Shown here: positions 51,998 to 61,380 of the stretch, in pieces
How the letters are laid out: every line of letters begins with the position of its first letter
How positions within the stretch are numbered: the first letter of the stretch is position 1
Source of the DNA: Sinomicrobium oceani
Lineage (GTDB): Bacteria > Bacteroidota > Bacteroidia > Flavobacteriales > Flavobacteriaceae
Length of the DNA stretch: 64,000 nucleotides
NCBI RefSeq assembly: GCF_900119185.1
Contig: NZ_FPJE01000002.1
Coordinates: forward strand, 201,988 to 265,987
Direction of reading: 5' to 3'
The notes under the pieces: generated by a model
The model's database searches: none
Told to the model about the DNA's origin: nothing
The model's input: only the letters and a program-made list of their open reading frames with translations
Position numbers and translations under genes: made by a program

Positions 51998-54386
51998 TGT
52001 CTTTCAGGCGATAATTCCCGAAATTGTATTTCAGACTTAACGAGACCGTCCTGGTCTCCGGCCTTGCTATATATCCGTTATCCTGGTTCTGATACCTGGA
52101 TCTCAACCAGATGTTTTGGGTGTTAAAAATATCGGCTACGTTCAGCGAAGCGAGAACCCTGTTATTCCAAAGTTTTTTAGTCAGTCCTACCTCTGTAGAA
52201 AACCGGTTTTGGAAAATAAATGACCCCTGCATGTAATCTGAGATATAAAAAAGAGAAAGATCTGCCATAAAAGTTCGATCTTTTGACAATGTAAACTGAT
52301 TGTATACCCTTCCGTAATATCCCATTGTATTTAGTTTCTGAACAGGAATATCACTTTGGAGAGCCGGGAAAGTTCTTTCCAAATAAAAGGCAGACATATA
52401 AGTGTATATATACCACCATTTCTTTACATAGGCATAATAGGTAAAGTCAAGGCTATACTGCAACCCCTCATCAATATTGTACTGCCCTGCCCTGATCACC
52501 CTGTTCTCATTGTCCTGAAAAGTCAATAGATTGATCTCGTTATTGGTATGTTGGTAGTACAAAGAGAATATATACTTCTTTTTGTACGTATAGTCAATAG
52601 CTATTTTATTATCAATAGCTCGTGTCAACCCGGGATTTCCCTCCTCATACTGCCGCTCATTCAAATAATACCGGTAAGGATTCAGACTTCCGTAACGGGG
52701 ACGATCTATACTTCGCTTATAACTTACCCCTAACTGATGATTTTCATTAAAATTTCTCTTGATACTCACCGTTGGAAACAATTCGGTATAAGCCTGCGTA
52801 TTCACCTCGCCAAGAACTATAGAATTAGCTTCAACATCGGTGTATTCCCCCCGAAGACCTATACTTGCCGACCACTTTCCCCATTCTTTGTCAAGCCCCA
52901 CATAAGCTGCAAAAATATTTTCGCCATACTTAAAACGGTCACTCTCCGCATCTTCTGGAGGTGTATCTCCTCCAAAAACTGCACTACTATTACTGTTGAT
53001 CGAAGAATATTTAAGTCCTGTTTCTAACGTCCCCCAGTCCGAAGGTAAATAAAGATCCAGTTGTTGCGTAAATATATTATTCCGCTGTTTGGCCAGAAAA
53101 TCAAAATAATTATCGCTGGTTATATCCCCATCTGCACCAAAATAATCGGTATATAACAATTGTTGCTGCCGGTCATCATAGTAGATATAACTACTTGCTA
53201 CATTCATCCTTGCTCCTTTCTCATTCATTTTATAACTATAATCCAGAGAGAAATCCAGATTGGAACGATCATTTTCGAGATCACCATCGGTCAGAAAATA
53301 AGATTCCAGATCTCCCCCCACATTAAAAATATTAGTAACCGACGAATTATCGTAGGTCTTATCCGGTGAATACATAATATTAGCACTTAAACTCAGTGAA
53401 CTCTTATCATTAAGCGTCAAATCTGTTATGGCATGTACATTATGTGCATATGACCTTGTAATTCTTTCAAAATCTGTTTCCCATCGCTGATCAGGGTTCT
53501 CTGCAGAATCAAAAAAATTAAAATAACTATTGTCGTGCTTGTATTCCTTTCTCGGGTTGTAACTATATCCTATAAACAGATCCAGAAAATCATTCTTGAA
53601 ATAATGATCCGTTCCTATATTATATTTGGGAAAAATGGCTTCTGTCCACCGTGTATTTACATTTCCTTTATATCCTATGGAAATACTCTTGGAAGTTACT
53701 ATATTTACTATGGCTCCGCTTTCCGCATCATAACGGGCAGGAGGTGTTGTTATCACCTCTACACTACGTACATTACTCCCCGAATAATTCTCCAGCAAAC
53801 TCTTTAACTCTTCTCCTGATAAATACACCCTTTTATCATTAATATACACCACCGCTGGCGAATTACGTACCAATACCTGATCATTAAGCAGCAATATACC
53901 TGGTGTATTCCTGAGGATATCAAAAGAAGACTGTGCAGAAAAAGATGTATTTTCCACATTAAACACCAACCGGTCGCTCTTCCGCTCTATCAGGGGCCTG
54001 TCCGATGTAAGAGTAACTCCACGCAGCTCTTCTGTGGCAGGCTGCATAATAAGCGTCCCCAAATCCTTATCTCCGTTAACCTGAAAAAATACTTCGAGAC
54101 TTTGAAAGCCAATAAAACTTGCTTTTAATATATAACTATTTTCCTTTAGTCCCTTTATAAAAAATCTTCCTGTATCATCGGTCGATGTCCCGGATACAAC
54201 AGAGGAATCGGATTTTTGGAGTAAGACCATATTAACGTAAGAAAGGACTTTCCCCTCTTCATCTTTAACCATTCCTTTTACAGCATGCTGCTGTGCGGAA
54301 ATACCAAGAGGAAAAACAAAAATATAAAGTAGCAGTCGTACAGAGCTTATGTCACGCAACTTGTCCATGCATTCAATTTTATCCAT
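51954..54386 (-). CDS. Outer-membrane beta-barrel protein (TonB-receptor-like, OMP_b-brl_3 type)
   Basis: I start it at ATG 54386 or, equally likely, ATG 54368 (MDKLRDISSVRLLLYIFVF, a good signal peptide); a longer open frame upstream gives an unlikely leader. A CarboxypepD_reg-like domain follows (VKGMVKDEEGKVLSYVNMVL), then a plug-like part (SFDILRNTPGILLLNDQVLV, NDKRVYLSGEELKSLLENYS) and a large barrel. It lacks an STN domain, FecR or SusD partner. This class is abundant in Flavobacteriia and its cargo is generally unknown. Confidence 0.88.
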   Translation of the reverse strand: MDKIECMDKLRDISSVRLLLYIFVFPLGISAQQHAVKGMVKDEEGKVLSYVNMVLLQKSDSSVVSGTSTDDTGRFFIKGLKENSYILKASFIGFQSLEVFFQVNGDKDLGTLIMQPATEELRGVTLTSDRPLIERKSDRLVFNVENTSFSAQSSFDILRNTPGILLLNDQVLVRNSPAVVYINDKRVYLSGEELKSLLENYSGSNVRSVEVITTPPARYDAESGAIVNIVTSKSISIGYKGNVNTRWTEAIFPKYNIGTDHYFKNDFLDLFIGYSYNPRKEYKHDNSYFNFFDSAENPDQRWETDFERITRSYAHNVHAITDLTLNDKSSLSLSANIMYSPDKTYDNSSVTNIFNVGGDLESYFLTDGDLENDRSNLDFSLDYSYKMNEKGARMNVASSYIYYDDRQQQLLYTDYFGADGDITSDNYFDFLAKQRNNIFTQQLDLYLPSDWGTLETGLKYSSINSNSSAVFGGDTPPEDAESDRFKYGENIFAAYVGLDKEWGKWSASIGLRGEYTDVEANSIVLGEVNTQAYTELFPTVSIKRNFNENHQLGVSYKRSIDRPRYGSLNPYRYYLNERQYEEGNPGLTRAIDNKIAIDYTYKKKYIFSLYYQHTNNEINLLTFQDNENRVIRAGQYNIDEGLQYSLDFTYYAYVKKWWYIYTYMSAFYLERTFPALQSDIPVQKLNTMGYYGRVYNQFTLSKDRTFMADLSLFYISDYMQGSFIFQNRFSTEVGLTKKLWNNRVLASLNVADIFNTQNIWLRSRYQNQDNGYIARPETRTVSLSLKYNFGNYRLKDNERDTTPDEQGRLE

Positions 54387-54677
54387 CAAAAATATACCTT
54401 TTATCGGTAAAACAAAACACTTTATCCGATTTGAGAGAATAAACATATTAAATAGAGTAAGAAGAATACCTTTAATTAATACAATTACAGCCCAGGCATA
54501 TAAGCAGCCGTACCCGAAACAATAATCCCGATATGTAAGAAATAACATTAACTAAAAACAGTATATCTTATTAAAGATATTTATGTAATATTGTACATCC
54601 CATACTTCATACAAAAAAAAGGCTAATCAACATTTTTTTATCGACAAAAAGTAATAAAGTTACGGTGAAAGTATTAA

Positions 54678-54707
54678 TTGACAACATTTTATTTTTTGGT
54701 ACGTTTG
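54678..54707 (+). promoter_or_regulatory. Near-consensus Bacteroidota promoter
   Basis: TTG at 54678-54680, 19 bases, then TACGTTTG at 54700-54707, which matches the primary sigma -33/-7 consensus exactly. It lies 31 bases before the ATG of the small secreted repeat protein. Confidence 0.8.
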
Positions 54708-54738
54708 CTACAACTAAATAACCAAAAAGCAAAATATC

Positions 54739-55023
54739 ATGAAATCAACATTTTTTTCTTTAGCAACTTTAGCTTTTGTATGCGGTTTATTATTTGTTAA
54801 TAAAATCAATAATACCGACAGCATTACATTTATGGACAAATACAATAAAAATCTCAGACCTCCTACAAATGGTATTATCGATTCCAGCAATAATACATAC
54901 GTATTTATTGACAAGAAGGATGTAGTAGTTCCTCCGAATGGAATTATCAGCTATACAGATGAAATTTATGTACTCATCGACAAAAAAGATGTTATTGTTC
55001 CGCCAAACGGAATTATTGGGTAG
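54739..55023 (+). CDS. Small secreted repeat protein, unknown family
   Basis: A 94-residue protein with a signal peptide or N-terminal anchor (MKSTFFSLATLAFVCGLLFV). The rest is built from a 23-residue unit: residues ending RPPTNGII, then two complete copies ending DKKDVVVPPNGII and DKKDVIVPPNGII, followed by a terminal Gly. It has no cysteine after the signal region. A strong promoter (54678-54707) drives it. I do not recognise the family. A repeated export-directed precursor, a surface filament piece or an envelope-stress peptide would all fit. Confidence 0.75.
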   Translation: MKSTFFSLATLAFVCGLLFVNKINNTDSITFMDKYNKNLRPPTNGIIDSSNNTYVFIDKKDVVVPPNGIISYTDEIYVLIDKKDVIVPPNGIIG

Positions 55024-55177
55024 ATAAATTAGATCCTTAAGGCATAGCCGAGGTCACTTTTTTATAAACCTCAATAATTAATAAATTATAATCTTACTAT
55101 CAAATTCAGATAAATAATTTGATTATATAATTCCTTTTTCCTTTCTTCGTATATTATCTGCTCTGCGATTTACTAAA

Positions 55178-55687
55178 ATGAGAAAAGACAAAAGGATAGG
55201 AAAAAGAAATATAAGGAGATCTTTGTTCTTGGGTACTGTAGTTGCCTTCTTAATAGCAATATCTCCTTATATTTTTTATTTTTACGAAAACTTCCCTCAA
55301 CAAGAAACATGGGACACATGGTTGTATAAATTTAACAGCCCTAATTATGGAAGCGTATATACTGCTGCGTGGCTATTTATTGGGAAATTTGTCCCTTTAT
55401 ATTTACTCCTTTTATGGTTCTTGACCTGTAGGCACTGGTGGTATCACATCATACTTATCCCCATTGCCATGTATGCTTTTCAATTATTTGGAACTATAAA
55501 TGTCGATGTACAGTATGTAGATGAAGTCGAAATTTACTATATCATCCCCATAATGCTCATCATCATCCCGATTGTCTATCTTATCCGTCTTAAACTTTTT
55601 GATAAGATTGTACACGGCATCGACATGAAGAAACTCGATGAAGAATTGAAAAAGTATGAGGTGGAAGAAGATGATTTCTCCGAATAA
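55178..55687 (+). CDS. Conserved-looking integral membrane protein, function unknown
   Basis: A 169-residue protein with a basic N-terminus (MRKDKRIGKRNIRR), four hydrophobic segments (about 16-34, 61-82, 88-108 and 118-138) and a charged C-terminal helix (KKLDEELKKYEVEEDDFSE). I recognise no domain. It is followed 36 bases later by alanine dehydrogenase in the same direction, so the two may be cotranscribed. Confidence 0.75.
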   Translation: MRKDKRIGKRNIRRSLFLGTVVAFLIAISPYIFYFYENFPQQETWDTWLYKFNSPNYGSVYTAAWLFIGKFVPLYLLLLWFLTCRHWWYHIILIPIAMYAFQLFGTINVDVQYVDEVEIYYIIPIMLIIIPIVYLIRLKLFDKIVHGIDMKKLDEELKKYEVEEDDFSE

Positions 55688-55722
55688 TTTTTAACTTTAC
55701 AAGTATTTGTAGTGTTAAGATT

Positions 55723-56922
55723 ATGATTGTAGCGTCATCGCCATTTACCAGGCAACAGCTCTTACCCCAGGAGGAAATGCTGGAAGTCCTGAAACAAAAG
55801 GGAGAATTGTTTATCGGTATCCCCAAAGAAATTGCATACCAGGAAAAGCGGGTATGTCTTACTCCTGATGCGGTTAATGCGCTTACGGCCCATGGGCACA
55901 GGGTCATTATCGAATCGAATGCAGGAGAGGGCGCCAATTTTACGGATCGCGAATACAGTGAGGCCGGGGCCGAGGTTACCAACGATGTTAAAAAGATCTA
56001 TTCCTGCCCCATCATCCTCAAGGTAGAACCGCCTTCCCGGGACGAACTTAAACTGATCAATCCGCAGACCATACTGATCTCCGCACTGCAAATCAAAACA
56101 CAAAACAAGAAGTATTTCGAAGAACTGGCCAAAAAGCGGATCACGGCCATTGCTTTCGAATATATCCGCGATGAAGACGGTAATTATCCTGCCGTTCGCT
56201 CCCTGAGTGAAATCGCAGGGACAGCTTCCGTGCTTATCGCAGCCGAACTGATGACCAATGCCAATAACGGTAACGGACTGATGTTTGGAAATATCAGCGG
56301 TGTACCACCGGTTGATGTGGTTATTCTCGGTGCGGGTACCGTAGGCGAGTTTGCAGCCCGGTCGGCACTCGGACTGGGAGCTAATGTAAAAATATTCGAT
56401 AACTCCATTACCCGCCTGCGCCGTATACAAACCCATCTCGGACGCCCCATGCACACGTCTACCCTACAGCCTAAAAACCTTTTCAAAGCCCTGCGGCGTT
56501 GTGATGTAGTAATAGGAGCAGTCCGGGGAACCAACCGCGCACCTGTTATCGTAACCGAAACCATGGTTGAAAACATGAAAAACGGGGCCGTGATCATTGA
56601 TGTAAGCATCGATATGGGAGGGTGCTTCGAAACCAGTGAAGTTACCACACACGACAAACCCACCTTCGAAAAACACGGTGTTGTCCACTACTGCGTACCC
56701 AATATCCCGGCGAGATACTCCCGTACCGCTTCGGTTTCTATCAGTAACATCTTCACTCCATATCTTCTGAAAATCGGGGATGAAGGCGGACTTGAAAATT
56801 CCCTTCGATTTGACCGCGGTTTACGAAACGGATTGTATTTTTACCACGGAATTTTAACGAACAAAACGGTAGCAGAATGGTTCAACCTGTCGCATAGCGA
56901 CATCAACCTTCTGATCTTCTGA
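55723..56922 (+). CDS. ald: Alanine dehydrogenase
   Basis: A 399-residue NAD-dependent dehydrogenase. The segments GVPKEIAYQEKRVCLTPDA-like start (here GIPKEIAYQEKRVCLTPDAV), the substrate-site lysine in ILKVEPPS, the Rossmann loop VVILGAGTVGEFAARSALGLG (near residues 202-222) and HYCVPNIPARYSRTASVS near 325 identify it. It interconverts alanine with pyruvate and ammonia. It has an N-terminal extension of about 30 residues, which is usual in Bacteroidota. Confidence 0.93.
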   Translation: MIVASSPFTRQQLLPQEEMLEVLKQKGELFIGIPKEIAYQEKRVCLTPDAVNALTAHGHRVIIESNAGEGANFTDREYSEAGAEVTNDVKKIYSCPIILKVEPPSRDELKLINPQTILISALQIKTQNKKYFEELAKKRITAIAFEYIRDEDGNYPAVRSLSEIAGTASVLIAAELMTNANNGNGLMFGNISGVPPVDVVILGAGTVGEFAARSALGLGANVKIFDNSITRLRRIQTHLGRPMHTSTLQPKNLFKALRRCDVVIGAVRGTNRAPVIVTETMVENMKNGAVIIDVSIDMGGCFETSEVTTHDKPTFEKHGVVHYCVPNIPARYSRTASVSISNIFTPYLLKIGDEGGLENSLRFDRGLRNGLYFYHGILTNKTVAEWFNLSHSDINLLIF

Positions 56923-56964
56923 GTACAGAAGATCATTTTGCTTTCGTATAACTAATCATCCGTT

Positions 56965-57342
56965 ATGGATATATTGAGAAGGTTTGGCTATTACCTCATA
57001 GGACTGGCCATAGGAGCTGTAATCGTAGCTTATATTTTCAGGGAAAAAGGAACGGAGTTTTGCTATGCTCCCAACTGCCGGGTCCTGAAGGATATCAGGA
57101 ACAAAACCCTGATCTATGAAAACGAAGCGTTACAGAGCCTCAAAACAAACCGTATAGATACTACAGGTATTTCGGTTTCGGTATTCACCGAAGGTGATGT
57201 GATTTTTTCCGAAAGCGATACGCACCTCGACTCCTGCAAGACGTACACCATAGCAGGGACCCTGAAAACAGGAAAAGTAGAGCTTTTCGTCCGGAATTGC
57301 GATAGTATCGCCAGGATCAGCACCATCACCCCGATACCATAG
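56965..57342 (+). CDS. DUF4258-like small membrane-anchored protein
   Basis: A 125-residue protein with one N-terminal membrane span (YYLIGLAIGAVIVAYIF) and a soluble domain starting FCYAPNCRVLKDIRNK. That cysteine-containing motif is typical of a flavobacterial family usually labelled DUF4258, whose function is unknown. It follows ald by 42 bases on the same strand and converges with the ypdA-like gene. The family label is from memory, not from a search. Confidence 0.65.
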   Translation: MDILRRFGYYLIGLAIGAVIVAYIFREKGTEFCYAPNCRVLKDIRNKTLIYENEALQSLKTNRIDTTGISVSVFTEGDVIFSESDTHLDSCKTYTIAGTLKTGKVELFVRNCDSIARISTITPIP

Positions 57343-57357
57343 GCCCGAAAAACCGGT

Positions 57358-58323
57358 TTAAGAATCCCCCAGTATACTCCTGATAATCAGTTTGGCGTGT
57401 ATCCGTGAATTTTCTATAAACCACAGGTGGGTATCCATTCCTCCGCAAATCACACCGGCCAGGTATAAACCGGAAATATTGGTTTCCATGGTTTCGGGGT
57501 CATAGGAAGGATAATATTTTCCGTCGACGGACAAATCGACACCTATTTTCCGAAGGAAAGCAAAATCGGGCATATAGCCCGTAAGGGCAAGCACAAAATC
57601 GTTCTCCAGTACCACTTCACCTTCCGGGGTATCGATGATAACCTCCCCGGGGGTGATCTTTTTGATCGCACTGAGAAAATATGCCTGTACAGAACCTTCG
57701 GCAATACGGTTTTCAATATCCGGCTTCACCCAGTATTTTACGCGTCTTCCTATTTCCCCTCCGCGTACAACCATGGTTACGTCACCTCCTTTACGATATA
57801 TTTCCAAAGCTGCATCTACGGAAGAATTACTGGCTCCTACCACGACAACCTTCTGTCCGGCATAATAATGCGGATCCTTGTAATAATGTGAGACCTTGGG
57901 AAGGTCTTCACCCGGCACCCCGATACGATTGGGAATATCATAAAAACCCGTAGCTACAATAACCTGTGCAGCTTTATACACGGCTTTGGAAGATGTCACC
58001 GTAAATACCCCTTCCGCTTTGCAGACATCGATCACCTTTTCAAACAAACGCAGATCCAGGTCGTTCGAAGTCACGATACGCCTGTAATACTCCAGGGCTT
58101 CTGCCCTCTGGGGTTTACTCTTTATACTGATAAAAGGAATACCGTCTATTTCGAGCTTATCGGACGTAGAGAAGAAAGTCATGTTCAACGGGTAGTTATA
58201 CAGGGAATTGGCTATACAGCCTTTTTCCAGTACGACGTAACGCAGCCCGTTCTTTTTGGCTTCCAAAGCACAGGCAATCCCTATAGGACCGCCCCCGATA
58301 ATGAGAACATCATATTCTTTCAT
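57358..58323 (-). CDS. ypdA: YpdA-family (bacillithiol disulfide reductase-type) flavoprotein
   Basis: A 321-residue two-domain pyridine-nucleotide oxidoreductase. The FAD loop GGGPIGIACALEA (residues 10-22), the LYNYPLNMTFFSTSDKLEI segment that distinguishes YpdA from thioredoxin reductase, the NADPH loop VVVGASNSSVDAALEIYRKG (near 160-180), and YLAGVICGG near the C-terminus are all present. No CxxC redox pair is seen, as expected for YpdA, which reduces oxidised bacillithiol with NADPH. It implies that this organism makes or uses a bacillithiol-like thiol. Confidence 0.92.
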   Translation of the reverse strand: MKEYDVLIIGGGPIGIACALEAKKNGLRYVVLEKGCIANSLYNYPLNMTFFSTSDKLEIDGIPFISIKSKPQRAEALEYYRRIVTSNDLDLRLFEKVIDVCKAEGVFTVTSSKAVYKAAQVIVATGFYDIPNRIGVPGEDLPKVSHYYKDPHYYAGQKVVVVGASNSSVDAALEIYRKGGDVTMVVRGGEIGRRVKYWVKPDIENRIAEGSVQAYFLSAIKKITPGEVIIDTPEGEVVLENDFVLALTGYMPDFAFLRKIGVDLSVDGKYYPSYDPETMETNISGLYLAGVICGGMDTHLWFIENSRIHAKLIIRSILGDS

Positions 58324-58381
58324 AGCATGTTTTGATGTTGGTATTCACAACCCTTACCATACCGAAGGGTGTTTACTCCTA

Positions 58382-59920
58382 CTAATCCTCATATTCCGGT
58401 TCCCCGAGTTTACCTACCGATTTCGCCACCACGGTAGCTACGGTAGCATCGCCGGTAACATTGATTACCGTACGGCACATATCCAGTATCCGGTCTACGG
58501 AAAGAATAAGCGCTATACCGAGCGGTAATTTATCTGCGGGAAAATTAATGGACTGCAGTACGATGATCAGCATGACCACCCCAACCCCCGGAACTCCTGC
58601 CGTTCCTATAGAAGCCAGTAAGGCCGTGAAAATAATGGTCAGCTGGTCGGCAAATGTAATATCAAAATGCAGGGCTTCGCAAATAAAGATCGTAGCGACT
58701 GCCTGGTACAGGCTGGTACCATCCATATTGATCGTTGCTCCTATAGGAAGCACAAAACTACTTACTTCTTCATCGACCCCGACATAGTCGCGAACCCTTT
58801 CCATGTTTACCGGAAGCGTTGCCGCGCTGGAACTGGTAGAAAAGGCCAGTAATTGCACAGGGCTTATCTGGCGTAAAAACCACAACGGATTCTTCTTTAC
58901 ATACAACCCTACAATGGTCATATACACAACAACCATCAATACCAGCGCCCCTATGACCGTCAGCGAATACTTCAGTAAGGCCAGGAGGACTTCGACATCA
59001 TTGGTCCCGGCGACTACATTGGCAAGTAATGCAAATACGGCAATGGGTGCTATTTTAATAATGAGATCAACCATTTTCAGGATGGCATCGTTCAGACTGT
59101 CGAAGAAATCCTTAAGCGGTTTGGCTCTTTCTTCGCCTATGAGTAACATGCAGACGCCGAGCATGATGGTAAAGAAAATCACCTGGAGCATCTGATTATT
59201 ATCGGCCATGGCTCCGAAAATATTATCGGGAACGACATCTACGATAAACTCTACAAAATTTTTGGTTTTGCTCTGACTATCACTGATCCGCTGGTTGACC
59301 ATATCCGCATTCCCGGAATTACTGGTAAGTCTCTCGATGGTTTCCTGTGATATGCCCGAGCCGGGTTTTACGATATTTGCAACCCCCAGGCCAATGGTTA
59401 TCGCAAAAATGGTGGTTATAATATACAACACCATGGTACGTATACCGATACTCGACAGTTTTGAAATATCCTGCAAATCGGCCACTCCTTTGATAAGCGA
59501 TGCGATGATAAGCGGAATAGCAATGAGCTTCAACAAGTTGATAAAAAGTTCCCCGAAAGGATATATCCAGTTCTCTATAAACGTCTTTCCCGTGGGCTCT
59601 GTCGGCAATTCCCGCAGTGCCTCATGATCGGATGCTATTTTTTTATCCAGCTCCCGGAGTTCCTGCGCTATATTTTCTTTTTGTACGAGGTAGGCCATAC
59701 CCCCGGTCTGCCCCTCTTTAAAACGTATGCGTAATGCTTCCAGGTCTTCCTCTAAGTCGGCTTGCCTGGAAAGCGATGATGTCAATGCTGTGTTATAACC
59801 GGCTGCCTTGTCCAATACCTCCTGGTCCGGTTTCCCGATGTTGGCCATCACAAGGCCAAACACGACTCCGAGAACCATCCCTATGACGATCTGCCAGTGT
59901 AACGCTATTTTTTTCTTCAT
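58382..59920 (-). CDS. Dicarboxylate/amino acid:cation symporter (DAACS family)
   Basis: A 512-residue sodium- or proton-coupled transporter of the GltP/DctA type. The signature SSSAATLPVNMERVRDY (near 365-380), GATINMDGTSLYQ (near 405) and GTAGVPGVGVVML (near 450) form the substrate and ion sites. Between the first two membrane spans, residues about 32-110 form an unusual long hydrophilic, heptad-like helical insertion (QADLEEDLEALRIRFKEG, ENIAQELRELDKKI). That insertion is not found in GltP. The substrate is probably glutamate, aspartate or a C4-dicarboxylate. Confidence 0.92.
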   Translation of the reverse strand: MKKKIALHWQIVIGMVLGVVFGLVMANIGKPDQEVLDKAAGYNTALTSSLSRQADLEEDLEALRIRFKEGQTGGMAYLVQKENIAQELRELDKKIASDHEALRELPTEPTGKTFIENWIYPFGELFINLLKLIAIPLIIASLIKGVADLQDISKLSSIGIRTMVLYIITTIFAITIGLGVANIVKPGSGISQETIERLTSNSGNADMVNQRISDSQSKTKNFVEFIVDVVPDNIFGAMADNNQMLQVIFFTIMLGVCMLLIGEERAKPLKDFFDSLNDAILKMVDLIIKIAPIAVFALLANVVAGTNDVEVLLALLKYSLTVIGALVLMVVVYMTIVGLYVKKNPLWFLRQISPVQLLAFSTSSSAATLPVNMERVRDYVGVDEEVSSFVLPIGATINMDGTSLYQAVATIFICEALHFDITFADQLTIIFTALLASIGTAGVPGVGVVMLIIVLQSINFPADKLPLGIALILSVDRILDMCRTVINVTGDATVATVVAKSVGKLGEPEYED

Positions 59921-60002
59921 AAGTTATTTTCAGTTAGTGCAATAGTGTGTAAGCCCCCTTTTTGGTTTCCGGAGAAGGGGGAACCGTCCGTTTGGTCTTC
60001 AG

Positions 60003-61067
60003 TTAAATTTTCGAATTTTTACTCAACAGATAATGATCTGCGAGCACCAGTGCGGCCATAGCCTCCACGATGGGGACTGCGCGGGGTACAACACAGGGGT
60101 CATGTCTTCCTTTTCCCTGCATTTCTACGATATTTCCGTCCCTGTCTATAGTATCCTGCCGTTGCATGATCGTAGCCACCGGCTTAAAGGCCACACGGAA
60201 ATAGATATCCATTCCGTTACTGATACCTCCCTGTATCCCGCCGGAAAGGTTTGTTTTGGTCGTACCATCCGGATTGTACAGATCGTTGTGTTCGCTTCCC
60301 TTCATTTTAGCTCCGCAAAAACCGCTTCCGTATTCAAATCCTTTCACGGCATTGATCGATAACATGGCTTTTCCCAGATCGGCATGAAGTTTGTCAAAAA
60401 CAGGTTCTCCCCATCCTACAGGCACATTCCGGATGACACAGGTTACGGTGCCTCCGACCGTGTCCCCCTCCTTGCGGATCTCCTTGATATAGTCCTCCAT
60501 CCTGGCTGCGACCTCGGGATCGGGACAACGTACAGGGTTGTTTTCCGTCTCCAAAAAATCCAGCTCCTGGTAGGGTTTTTCGAGAAATATATCGCCTACC
60601 GAAGACACATAAGCATCTATACGGATATCTTTAAGCAGTTGTTTGGCTACTGCCCCGGCCACCACGCGTGATGCCGTTTCACGGGCCGAACTTCTCCCGC
60701 CTCCGCGATAGTCCCGCAATCCGTATTTCTGATCGTAAACGTAATCGGCATGACTCGGCCGGTAACTATCCTTGATATGTGAGTAATCGTGCGATTTCTG
60801 ATTGGTATTTTCTATGACAAAACCTATGGGAACACCTGTCGTCTTTCCTTCGAAAACTCCGGAAAGTATGCGAAATTCATCCGGTTCTTTTCGTTGAGTT
60901 ACGATAGCGGACTGCCCCGGTTTTCTCCGGTTGAGTTCGTGTTGTATTTCGTCTAACCGGAGCTCCAGTCCGGCCGGACATCCGTCTATAACTCCTCCTA
61001 AAGCTTCTCCGTGTGATTCTCCGAATGTGGTAAGTTTGAATATCGTTCCAAAGGAATTTCCTGCCAT
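60003..61067 (-). CDS. aroC: Chorismate synthase
   Basis: A 354-residue enzyme with all three chorismate synthase signatures: [18 protein letters not shown] (residues 14-31), [20 protein letters not shown] (near 119-138) and [17 protein letters not shown] (near 318-334). It converts EPSP to chorismate, the branch point to aromatic amino acids and, through MenF/MenD, to menaquinone. A consensus promoter lies directly upstream (61084-61114), leaving a 5' leader of only about ten bases. Confidence 0.97.
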   Translation of the reverse strand: MAGNSFGTIFKLTTFGESHGEALGGVIDGCPAGLELRLDEIQHELNRRKPGQSAIVTQRKEPDEFRILSGVFEGKTTGVPIGFVIENTNQKSHDYSHIKDSYRPSHADYVYDQKYGLRDYRGGGRSSARETASRVVAGAVAKQLLKDIRIDAYVSSVGDIFLEKPYQELDFLETENNPVRCPDPEVAARMEDYIKEIRKEGDTVGGTVTCVIRNVPVGWGEPVFDKLHADLGKAMLSINAVKGFEYGSGFCGAKMKGSEHNDLYNPDGTTKTNLSGGIQGGISNGMDIYFRVAFKPVATIMQRQDTIDRDGNIVEMQGKGRHDPCVVPRAVPIVEAMAALVLADHYLLSKNSKI

Positions 61068-61083
61068 TTATATTGATTTTGAA

Positions 61084-61114
61084 CAAATGTAAATGTTAAT
61101 AATTAATTATTCAA
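61084..61114 (-). promoter_or_regulatory. aroC promoter
   Basis: On the minus strand TTG (61112-61114), 20 bases, then TACATTTG (61084-61091), an exact Bacteroidota primary-sigma match. The -7 box ends 16 bases before the aroC start codon. Confidence 0.8.
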
Positions 61115-61131
61115 GATTAAAATGGAATTTG

Positions 61132-61293
61132 GCGGGATCGGGGCTTCGGTACACCAGCTCCCGGGGGGGGGGCTGGCACTCAGCCGCCTGGTGAGAGCCT
61201 GGGGGGTGGTAACCATATAATATCCATCTGAAAAAGCAAAGGTGGCTGAGTGTTCCGGCCACCGGCCGGAATGTATCGAAGCCCCGGTTACAT
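61132..61293. repeat. REP-like imperfect palindrome in the aroC-lpxH gap
   Basis: Two inverted blocks face each other: ATCGGGGCTTCGGTACA (61138-61154) with TGTATCGAAGCCCCGGT (61272-61288), and GGCACTCAGCCGCC (61175-61188) with GGTGGCTGAGTGTT (61241-61254). The motif GGTGGCTGAG...CGAAGCC is common in flavobacterial intergenic repeats. The left block holds a run of ten G (61163-61172). GC content is much higher than in neighbouring spacers. It could fold into one long RNA or DNA hairpin. It is not protein-coding in any convincing frame. Confidence 0.7.
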
Positions 61294-61380
61294 TCCCTTA
61301 ACAATATCCTCATAAATAATTAATTACCAGGTAATCTTTTACTAACAAGGATTTTTTTTCTTTACCAAAAATTTTCCGAC

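Noticed and set aside
54678-54707. A CRISPR-like reading of the repeats in the following small gene
   Set aside because: The repeats are coding, diverged at the DNA level and only two complete copies long, with no spacers or cas genes.
55762-56454. A 230-codon frame antisense to alanine dehydrogenase
   Set aside because: The plus-strand protein is a clear dehydrogenase; the reverse frame reflects codon bias.
61107-61313. A 68-codon minus-strand frame through the REP-like element
   Set aside because: It is explained by the GC-rich palindromic repeat, which leaves open frames by composition.
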